From Comamonadaceae bacterium PBBC1 (GTDB lineage: Bacteria > Pseudomonadota > Gammaproteobacteria > Burkholderiales > Burkholderiaceae_C): a DNA stretch of 49,646 nt. A program made the translations under genes and the position numbers. This document shows positions 43,691-49,646 of this stretch, piece by piece. The stretch is taken from positions 1-49,646 of the forward strand of contig NKIP01000026.1 in assembly GCA_002256145.1 (NCBI GenBank). Direction: 5' to 3'. The notes beneath the pieces are model-generated. The model saw nothing but the letters and a program-made list of their open reading frames with translations. It was not told the DNA's origin and did not search any database. Within the stretch, counting starts at the first letter, position 1. Each line of letters opens with the position of its first letter.

Positions 43691-44440
43691 ATGAGCACCC
43701 ACAGCGGTGATGGCGTCCGGGCTGTTGAGCGGGCGTTGGACATCTTGAAAGCGTTCTCGGTCAACGAGCACGAACTGAGCGCCGCGCAATTGCTCGAGCG
43801 GGTCCCTTTGAGTCGGCCCACGCTGTACCGCTTGCTGCAAACGCTGGTGCAATCGGGCTTTGTGGTGTCCTCGGGCGAGCCCCAAAGGTTCAGGCTGGGC
43901 CCTGCGGTGGGGCAACTCACACACGTTTGGTCATCGGGCCTGAATGTGTCTGCGGTGGGCCAAACCATCATGCAGCGCGTGTGGGCCGCCACCCAGGAAA
44001 CCGTGGCCTTGTTTGTGCCGCAAGGCACCATGCGCCTGTGCGTTGCCGAGTTGCCCAGCCCCCAGGCACTGAGCTTCAAGCGGGGGGTGGGTTACCAAGA
44101 GCGCATCGTTTTGGGGGCCAGCGGCCAGGTCATCTTGGCGCATGCCAACACCTCCATCGAAGCCATCGAGCGTTATGCCGAGGGCCTGAACCTGGACCCC
44201 ATCCGTTTGGCGCAAGAGCTACGCCAGATCAAAAAGCGCGGCTACGCCATCAGCAAAAATGCCTTGATCGAAGGGGCTGTGGCCATCGCTGCACCGTTTT
44301 TCAACAGCCACGGCCAAGTGGCCGGCTCCATTGCTGTGTTTGGGCCGGGTGCCCGCCTCAAAGACGCGAAGGTGCGCCAGTTCGGGGCCGTGTTGGTCAA
44401 AGAAGCCGCCGCCCTGTCTCAGGCTTTGGGCCACAGCTGA
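43691..44440 (+). CDS. IclR-family transcriptional regulator (3)
   Basis: Regulator of 249 residues from the ATG at 43691 (GAAAGG upstream; TTG at 43676 is possible). The winged HTH covers about 8-70: VRAVERALDILKAFSVNEHE, then LLERVPLSRPTLYRLLQTLVQSGFV. The effector domain has ATQETVALFVPQGTMRLCVAEL, ERIVLGASGQVILA, and RGYAISKNALIEGAVAIAAPFF, the standard IclR end. It is divergent from the Rieske-Bug-SDR operon and very likely its regulator. It converges on the DUF3047 gene with 27 nt between. Confidence 0.93.
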   Translation: MSTHSGDGVRAVERALDILKAFSVNEHELSAAQLLERVPLSRPTLYRLLQTLVQSGFVVSSGEPQRFRLGPAVGQLTHVWSSGLNVSAVGQTIMQRVWAATQETVALFVPQGTMRLCVAELPSPQALSFKRGVGYQERIVLGASGQVILAHANTSIEAIERYAEGLNLDPIRLAQELRQIKKRGYAISKNALIEGAVAIAAPFFNSHGQVAGSIAVFGPGARLKDAKVRQFGAVLVKEAAALSQALGHS

Positions 44441-44467
44441 AGTGGGCCACCGCACAGAGGGTGCGCC

Positions 44468-45223
44468 TCAAGGTCGCCACTGAATGCCCCGTACCCAACC
44501 CACACTTTCAGCGCCCGTGTTGTCGCTGTCTGCCCCAATCAACACCGCACGCACTTTGGGCACAGCGGCCCCGGCGGGCAGTTCATCGGCAAACAACTTG
44601 GCAAAGTCGGCGGCCACGTCACGGGTTTCGATTTGCCATTGGGCCAGCGCTGCACCTTTGCCTTGCAGCATGATGAAACGCACGCGCTGGGTGTAGGGGT
44701 TGGGGCCTTGCAAGCCCGCCGGGTGCACGCTGTCCCACACGTAGCACAGCGTTGCGGCGGGCAAGTCTTCGCCACTCACGCTGCGGGCGATGCGCAGCAA
44801 GGTGCGCTGTCCAAAGGGCACCCGGTCCAGCGGGTGGTCGAACATCACACACACTTTGAGCGCCGCATCGTCACCGGCTTTGGTTTGGATGTCGACCACA
44901 CCTTGCCCGCCCGTGAGCGCTTGGTCCAGACGCCAGCGCCATTGCAAACGACCCGGCTCAACTTTGGGCAAGTCGTGCACCCAGGTGCCATACGAAGCGC
45001 GGGTGCTGACTTTGAGCGCCCGCTCGCCCTGCACATCAGCCAACTCGAAGCGCGTAGCGGGAATGTCGGCTTTGGATTTGGGAAAGCCCACAAAGCGCCA
45101 AGTGCTGGCGGCTGCGCCATCGGCGGGCACCAGTGGCGAAAGGCTTTGCGCGAAGGCGGATGCTGTGGCGCAGGCCATGCCCAGCGCCAACAGCGCGGAG
45201 ATGGGTTTCAACAAGCGGTTCAT
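44468..45223 (-). CDS. DUF3047 secreted protein
   Basis: Exported protein of 251 residues, family function unknown. The ATG at 45223 overlaps the upstream stop (ATGA) and gives a signal peptide MNRLLKPISALLALGM ending AFAQ. The mature part shows DUF3047 features: WRFVGFPKSKADIPATRFELADVQGERALKV, then LQWRWRLDQALTG and DDAALKVCVMFD, and CYVWDSVHPAGLQGPNPYTQ. It has the look of a beta-rich, carbohydrate-module-like protein. Coupled translation with the VTT-flavoprotein fusion suggests a shared envelope process. Confidence 0.85.
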   Translation of the reverse strand: MNRLLKPISALLALGMACATASAFAQSLSPLVPADGAAASTWRFVGFPKSKADIPATRFELADVQGERALKVSTRASYGTWVHDLPKVEPGRLQWRWRLDQALTGGQGVVDIQTKAGDDAALKVCVMFDHPLDRVPFGQRTLLRIARSVSGEDLPAATLCYVWDSVHPAGLQGPNPYTQRVRFIMLQGKGAALAQWQIETRDVAADFAKLFADELPAGAAVPKVRAVLIGADSDNTGAESVGWVRGIQWRP

Positions 45224-47382
45224 CCGCGCCGCCAATCGTGGAACTTCTTCACCCAAGCCAGCAACTTTTGCGGCGCGTGGGCCCGCTTCCATTCACCGGC
45301 CGCGTACTTGTTGGCCTCGGCCATGGTCGGGTAGGTGTGGATGGTGCCCAAAATCTTGTTCAAGCCCAGGCCATGTTTCATGGCCAGCACGTATTCGGCC
45401 AGCAAGTCGCCCGCGTGCGAGCCCACGATGGTCACGCCCAAAATGCGGTCTTTGCCGGGCACGGTGAGCACTTTCACAAAGCCGTGGGCCTCACTGTCTG
45501 CAATCGCTCGGTCCAGGTCGTCGATGCCGTACTTGGTCACCTCGTACGCGATGCCTTGGGCTTGCGCCTCTTGTTCGTTCAGGCCCACACGCGCCACCTC
45601 GGGGTCGATGAAAGTGGCCCAAGGGATCACGCGGTAATCGACCTTGAAGGATTTGAAGTCGCCAAACAGCGCGTTGACTGCCGCGTACCACGCTTGGTGC
45701 GCGGCGGTGTGGGTGAACTGGTAAGGCCCGGCCACATCCCCTGCGGCGAAGATGTTGGGGTAGAGCGTTTGCAGATACTCGTTGGTGTCCACCGTGCGGT
45801 GCGTGGGCACGCCAATGTCTTCCAAGCCATAACCTTGCAGACGGGCCACACGGCCCACAGCGCAGACCAGAGCGTCAAACACGATCTCGACCTCTTGCCC
45901 TTGTGTGGAGACCACCAAAACTTTGTCTTCCCCCCGGCGCTCGCAGCGCAGCGCCTTGTGTCCGGTGAGCACCAACACGCCGTCGGCCTGCAGCGCGTCG
46001 CGTGCCAGCGCAGACACCTCTTCGTCCTCGCGCACCATGATGCGATCGCCCATCTCAACCTGCGTGACCTGCGCACCCAGGCGGGCAAAGCTTTGTGACA
46101 GCTCGCAACCAATCGGCCCGCCGCCCAGCACCACGATGCGCTTCGGAATGTCGTCGAGCTTGGCAAACTCGTCCCACAGCGTGTCACTGGTGACATAGCC
46201 CACGTCATCGAGGCCCGGCAAGGGCGGCACCATGGGGCGTGCGCCCGCCGCAATCACGATGCTCCGCGCTGTCATGCGCTGCACCTGGCCGTTGTTCAAG
46301 GTCACTTCCACTGTCCAAGGATTCACCAACTTGCCGTAACCCTGCAGCACCTCCACACCCAAGCCGGTGTAGCGCTCCACACTGTCGTGCGGCTCGATGG
46401 CGCGGATCACATCGTGCACACGCTGCATCACCGCCTTGAAACTGAAGCTGGGCGCGGCGTCGCTCAGGCCGTACTTCGCGCCGTGGCGCATCTGGTGGGC
46501 CAGCTTGGCGCTCTTGATCAAGGCCTTGCTCGGCACGCAGCCGTAGTTCAGGCAGTCGCCACCCATCTTGTGCGCCTCGATCAAAGTGACTTTGGCTTTG
46601 ACGGCAGCGGCAATGTAGGCAGACACCAAACCTGCCGCGCCACCACCGATCACGATCAGGTTGCGGTCAAAAGTCTTGGGGCGCACACTGGCCCAACGGG
46701 CATAGACTTTTCGCTTTTGAACGGCCGCCACCACACGCCGCGCCAACAAAGGGAAGATGCCCAGCAACACAAAGCTGCCCAACAGCGCCGGGCTCAAAAT
46801 GCCCCGCACCGAGTCCAGCTGCGCCAGTTGCGTGCCCGCATTCACATACACCGCCGTGCCCGCCAACATGCCCAACTGGCTCACCCAGTAATACGTCCAG
46901 GTCTTCATGCGCGTCAGGCCCATGAGCAGGTTGATCAGGAAAAACGGCACCACCGGGATCAGTCGCAACGTGAAGAGGTAAAACGCGCCCTCTTTGTCCA
47001 CGCCCGCGTTGATGTCGGCCAAGCGCTGACCAAAACGTGCTTCGACCCACTCGCGCAGCACAAAGCGCGAAGCCAGAAAAGCCAAAGTGGCACCGAGGGT
47101 GGAAGCAAACGACACCAGCAGCAAACCCTGCCACAGGCCAAACACGGCCCCGCCGCCCAAGGTGATGATGACTGCGCCCGGAATCGACAGCGCCGTGGCC
47201 AAGACGTACACCCCAAAGTAAACGGCGGCCACCATCACAGGCTGCTGCGCATAGAGCTGGTCAAAACTGGCTTGGCTGGCCTTGAGTTGTTCAAAGCTCA
47301 GGTAACGCCCCAAGTCCAGCGCCACAAATGCACCGATGGCCAGCGCCAGCAAGAGCAACAAAAGGAATTGACGTAGACGCAT
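45220..47382 (-). CDS. VTT-domain membrane protein fused to FAD disulfide reductase
   Basis: Fusion of 720 residues. Residues 1-215 are a TVP38/TMEM64-type VTT membrane domain. It has a transmembrane segment at 4-22 and the VTT core LSIPGAVIITLGGGAVFG and FYLFTLRLIPVVPFFLINLLMG. From about 240 comes a pyridine-nucleotide-disulfide reductase like mercuric reductase or lipoamide dehydrogenase: FAD loop VIGGGAAGLVSAY, redox-active Cys277 and Cys282 in GGDCLNYGCVPSK, NAD loop VLGGGPIGCELSQ, second FAD contact IFAAGDVAGPYQF. The C-terminal catalytic His is in HTYPTMAE. The protein probably oxidises NAD(P)H at the membrane; its electron acceptor is unknown. ATGA overlap links it to the DUF3047 gene. 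Confidence 0.93.
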   Translation of the reverse strand: MRLRQFLLLLLLALAIGAFVALDLGRYLSFEQLKASQASFDQLYAQQPVMVAAVYFGVYVLATALSIPGAVIITLGGGAVFGLWQGLLLVSFASTLGATLAFLASRFVLREWVEARFGQRLADINAGVDKEGAFYLFTLRLIPVVPFFLINLLMGLTRMKTWTYYWVSQLGMLAGTAVYVNAGTQLAQLDSVRGILSPALLGSFVLLGIFPLLARRVVAAVQKRKVYARWASVRPKTFDRNLIVIGGGAAGLVSAYIAAAVKAKVTLIEAHKMGGDCLNYGCVPSKALIKSAKLAHQMRHGAKYGLSDAAPSFSFKAVMQRVHDVIRAIEPHDSVERYTGLGVEVLQGYGKLVNPWTVEVTLNNGQVQRMTARSIVIAAGARPMVPPLPGLDDVGYVTSDTLWDEFAKLDDIPKRIVVLGGGPIGCELSQSFARLGAQVTQVEMGDRIMVREDEEVSALARDALQADGVLVLTGHKALRCERRGEDKVLVVSTQGQEVEIVFDALVCAVGRVARLQGYGLEDIGVPTHRTVDTNEYLQTLYPNIFAAGDVAGPYQFTHTAAHQAWYAAVNALFGDFKSFKVDYRVIPWATFIDPEVARVGLNEQEAQAQGIAYEVTKYGIDDLDRAIADSEAHGFVKVLTVPGKDRILGVTIVGSHAGDLLAEYVLAMKHGLGLNKILGTIHTYPTMAEANKYAAGEWKRAHAPQKLLAWVKKFHDWRRG

Positions 47383-47552
47383 GAGGGGAAACTCCGGTGA
47401 TGCTCATGGTCACAGTGAACCAAGAGCCATGAACGATAAACGCTGATGCTTTGTTATTCGACTGAATGCCCCGAGAAGTTACAACTTCGTCATCCAGATC
47501 GGACCCAGATGCGCAAACATGTGCCGCACAGCGTTGCAGGCCTCGCACCGCA

Positions 47553-48680
47553 TCAGGACGCCAACTCGTAAGCCGTGCTGCGCCCGCCACCCTCCAAGCG
47601 GCGCAACACGCCACGCGCCAACAAGTCATTGATATCACGCAAGGCCGTATCTGCCGAACATTTGCCCAAGGTGGCCCACTTGGCGTTGGTCAACTTGCCG
47701 TCCATGTCGTCGAGCACGCGGTTGAGCACCAGCGTCTGCCGTGCATTCATTGGCGTGTCTGCCCAGCGTTGCCAAAACTTCGCCTTGTCCAGCACGCCCA
47801 CCAACAAACCATCAGCGCCCTGCACCGCGCGCAGCAAGCAGGCCAAAAACCACTGCAGCCATGGCGTCACGTCCATCGTGCCACGTTGGGTGGCTTCGAG
47901 TTGTTCGTCATACTGTTTGCGCTCGCGCTGAATTTGCGCACTCAGGCTGTAAAACCGTTGTGCAGCGCCTTCTGCTCGGGCCAAGGCCATGTCGCCCACG
48001 GCTCGGCTGATGCGGCCATTGCCGTCGTCAAACGGGTGCAATGTGACCAGCCACAAATGCGCCAACCCAGCGTGCACCAGCGCATCACCCATCGGCCCGG
48101 CGTTGAACCATTCCAAAAACGCGACTGTTTGTGCGGGCAAGGTGTGGGCGGGCGGTGCCTCAAAGTGCACCTTTTCGCGGCCCACCGGTCCTGAGACCAC
48201 TTGCATCGGACCCACTGCGTCGTTGCGCCAGTTGCCCACCTGAATCCGCAGACGGCCGCTGAAGCCGGTGGGAAACAGCGCCGCATGCCATCCAAACAAG
48301 CGCTCGGCCGTGAGCGGCTGAGCGTGTTGCTGGGTGGCGTCCAACACCATGTCCATCACGCCATCCACATGGCGGTCAGCGGGCGCGAGCGCGCCAATGT
48401 CCACCCCCAACTTGCGGGCAATGGACGAGCGCACAGCCTCCAAGTTGAGCGTTTCGCCCTCGATGGCGCTGGTGGTGATGACCTCTTGCGTCAAAACCTG
48501 CAAAGTCGCCAGATCGCGCTGCGCCAACCCCAAGTGCGCCATCCGACCCACCAACTCACCTTGCGCACGGTGCAACTGCGCCAACGGCCCCGCCAGGGCA
48601 GCCGCGTCATAACGCCACTGCGGCCAGTCGGAGCGCTGCCAGAGGTCAATGCGTTTGCGGGGGGTCTTGTCGGCGAACAT
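47553..48680 (-). CDS. Fic-family AMPylase-like protein (DUF4172 N-terminus)
   Basis: Fic-domain protein of 375 residues. Residues 10-60 match the DUF4172 helical region (WPQWRYDAAALAGPLAQLHRA). Residues 71-75 carry SAIEG, the class II inhibitory motif (S/T)xxxE(G/N) placed N-terminal to Fic. The active site is HPFDDGNGR at 215-223, with catalytic His215 and the nucleotide-binding GNGR intact. The C-terminus is a winged-helix DNA-binding-like region (TLGKCSADTALRDINDLLARGVLRRL). Such proteins transfer AMP to protein hydroxyls when inhibition is relieved. No obvious antitoxin gene is beside it. Ends 171 nt from the fusion gene. Confidence 0.92.
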   Translation of the reverse strand: MFADKTPRKRIDLWQRSDWPQWRYDAAALAGPLAQLHRAQGELVGRMAHLGLAQRDLATLQVLTQEVITTSAIEGETLNLEAVRSSIARKLGVDIGALAPADRHVDGVMDMVLDATQQHAQPLTAERLFGWHAALFPTGFSGRLRIQVGNWRNDAVGPMQVVSGPVGREKVHFEAPPAHTLPAQTVAFLEWFNAGPMGDALVHAGLAHLWLVTLHPFDDGNGRISRAVGDMALARAEGAAQRFYSLSAQIQRERKQYDEQLEATQRGTMDVTPWLQWFLACLLRAVQGADGLLVGVLDKAKFWQRWADTPMNARQTLVLNRVLDDMDGKLTNAKWATLGKCSADTALRDINDLLARGVLRRLEGGGRSTAYELAS

Positions 48681-48689
48681 GCGGTGATT

Positions 48690-48830
48690 ATGTGCCTTAT
48701 TCGCTGCAGATTGTGCGGTGAATACTGGAGTGATTCACCGCAGCAGATTGCATGCCTGGGTTGTTCAGCGTCTGCCTCGGTATATGACGTGAAAACAAAA
48801 AAGCGCCTCATCGGGCGTTGCCCTTATTGA
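48690..48830 (+). CDS. Possible small zinc-ribbon-like protein
   Basis: ORF of 46 codons on the plus strand, divergent from fic and beginning 9 nt from its start. The sequence carries two Cys-x2-Cys pairs (CRLC and CLGC) 15 residues apart, a spacing that fits a small zinc knuckle. The ribosome site is weak and no homologue is known to me, so this may be chance. Confidence 0.25.
   Translation: MCLIRCRLCGEYWSDSPQQIACLGCSASASVYDVKTKKRLIGRCPY
48797..48817 (-). terminator. Possible minus-strand terminator
   Basis: On the minus strand CGCC-CGATGA-GGCG is followed by C and six Ts. The stem is only 4 bp and no clear minus-strand gene lies upstream, so it may be spurious. Confidence 0.3.
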
Positions 48831-49182
48831 ACCAACCCGATGCAGTCTTGAACAACAAGCAAGGGACCGCTTTTTGTAGGAGCCCACCCCCGTGGGCGAT
48901 GGGCGTGGCACATGCCCTGCAAGCCATCGCCCACAGGGGTGGGCTCCCACAACGGCGGCATGCGATTTGGATGAAGTACCGATTGATGTAGGGCAGTCCA
49001 AAGGTGGCATCCGAACACGCTTATCGCGACACTTGACTTCGGCCAGGTCGGACATCATTGCAAACCGCCAAATTGATGTGTAGGAAATTGCCTATGTTTG
49101 GGCCTATCCCATTGCCGATGTTCAGGACATCACACCCACTGAAAACCGTCTTTATCACCACTTCAATAAAAAGTCGAAGTTG
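48831..49182. other. Intergenic region holding the REP-like element
   Basis: About 350 nt without a convincing gene. It contains the long inverted repeat at 48875-48951. A plus frame from 49084 reads EIAYVWAYPIADVQDITPTE and runs into the next ORF; it could be remnant protein sequence but lacks a start. Confidence 0.5.
48875..48951. repeat. REP/MITE-like inverted repeat
   Basis: Two 28-nt arms at 48875-48902 and 48924-48951 match with two mismatches around a 21-nt loop. The core reads GGAGCCCACCCC(C/T)GTGGG and continues CGATGG. Such elements are typically dispersed through intergenic regions of a genome. It lies far from stop codons, so it looks mobile rather than a terminator. Confidence 0.7.
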
Positions 49183-49467
49183 ATGAACGGCACGGTGCCG
49201 CGCACACCAGAGAAAGCCCCTATTCCCAAGGCTGCCTTCAAGGTTCAAGTGATGTCAGACAAAGAAATTGCTGAACGAAAAACACCAGAACAACGCCTGC
49301 CGCGACAAGCCAACCACTACGCGCAAATCGTGGGTCACTTTTTGGCCGTGAAAAATTCAACGCAAATTGCTGGCGCTATGGATGCACACTTTCAACGCCT
49401 GAACAAGTACCACTCTTTGCTGGTTAAATCGGCTGTGTCGTATTCAGATGACGGTGCCGAGAGCTGA
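49183..49467 (+). CDS. Hypothetical protein
   Basis: ORF of 94 residues starting at ATG 49183. It is basic at the N-terminus (VPRTPEKAPIPKAAFK), with a helical C-terminal half (RQANHYAQIVGHFLAVKNSTQIAGAMDAHF). Not recognised. The frame stays open upstream to 49084, so it may instead be the tail of a broken gene. It lies just before the transposase start at the right edge. Confidence 0.35.
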   Translation: MNGTVPRTPEKAPIPKAAFKVQVMSDKEIAERKTPEQRLPRQANHYAQIVGHFLAVKNSTQIAGAMDAHFQRLNKYHSLLVKSAVSYSDDGAES

Positions 49468-49560
49468 AAGTCACGCACCACAAGCGGCTCGGCAGCACTT
49501 AAAATAACTGTGCAAATAGAAGGGGTATCCACTTAGCTCCAGTGAGGGCAGAATAGCTGG

Positions 49561-49646
49561 ATGGATATCCAGACTTTAGCGCCAATGCCCGAAAAAGACT
49601 ACCCGCAGACCTGGAACGAATTCCTCGACTGGTTTGGCACAGAAGA
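49561..49646 (+). mobile_element. IS1595-like transposase, N-terminal fragment (runs off window)
   Basis: ATG at 49561 opens a frame continuing to the right edge, 28 codons seen: MDIQTLAPMPEKDYPQTWNE followed by FLDWFGTEE. This matches the N-terminus of ISXO2-type transposases of the IS1595 family, which start with a FLEWFxTEE(A)CLAYL segment. The catalytic part lies outside the window and the terminal inverted repeat was not identified. Confidence 0.65.

Noticed and set aside
48201..48689. Long plus-strand frame opposite fic
   Set aside because: Shadow of the Fic gene; only the end after 48690 lies outside it and is treated as a separate small ORF.
49084..49130. AYVWAYPIADV resembles the start of DUF1254 proteins
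   Set aside because: Similarity is limited to a few residues and is lost downstream; no start codon fits.

Overview
The window is GC-rich, gene-dense bacterial DNA that most resembles a Burkholderiales betaproteobacterium, probably Comamonadaceae. This is inferred from gene content: seven separate Bug-type tripartite tricarboxylate transporter (TTT) receptors, IclR regulators beside catabolic operons, a TorF-family porin/glnK/amtB operon, and a SelD fused to an NADH-dehydrogenase-like domain. No rRNA, intact tRNA or CRISPR array was seen.

Layout. 1-2590 (minus): nitrogen operon porin-glnK-amtB behind an excellent sigma-54 promoter; amtB runs off the left edge. 2789-4796 (plus): comM-like ATPase and a small secreted His-rich protein. 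4824-7894 (minus): MmgE/PrpD, Bug receptor and SDR, divergent from an MFS transporter (8024-9262). 9572-13340 (plus): SelD fusion, bicupin, haloacid dehalogenase and a terminator. 13431-14822 (plus): a solute-binding-like protein without signal peptide and a carboxymuconolactone-decarboxylase-like protein. 14880-19562 (minus): a tight five-gene operon (Bug, NodB-fold deacetylase, amidase, alpha/beta hydrolase, cupin), divergent from an IclR regulator. 20783-23427 (plus): Bug receptor with a two-component flavin monooxygenase.

23540-27943 (minus) is a giant calcium-binding-repeat protein of adhesin type. It sits against a truncated metallophosphoesterase-like remnant (28029-28307), suggesting an insertion or rearrangement. 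Then come a CoA-transferase pair (28396-29744, minus), two Bug receptors (29934-31998, plus) and a secreted SxxK serine hydrolase (32160-33908, plus).

34062-44440 is a large catabolic region. An IclR regulator diverges from Bug, amidohydrolase-like, acyl-CoA synthetase, acyl-CoA dehydrogenase and alpha/beta hydrolase genes. Convergent to these, a Rieske oxygenase, Bug receptor and SDR lie opposite another IclR regulator. Import, oxidation, CoA activation, dehydrogenation and hydrolysis steps are all represented, but the substrate is unknown.

44468-49646 holds a DUF3047 protein coupled to a VTT-membrane-domain/flavoprotein-reductase fusion, a Fic protein, a REP-like inverted repeat, poorly conserved small ORFs, and the start of an IS1595-like transposase cut by the right edge.
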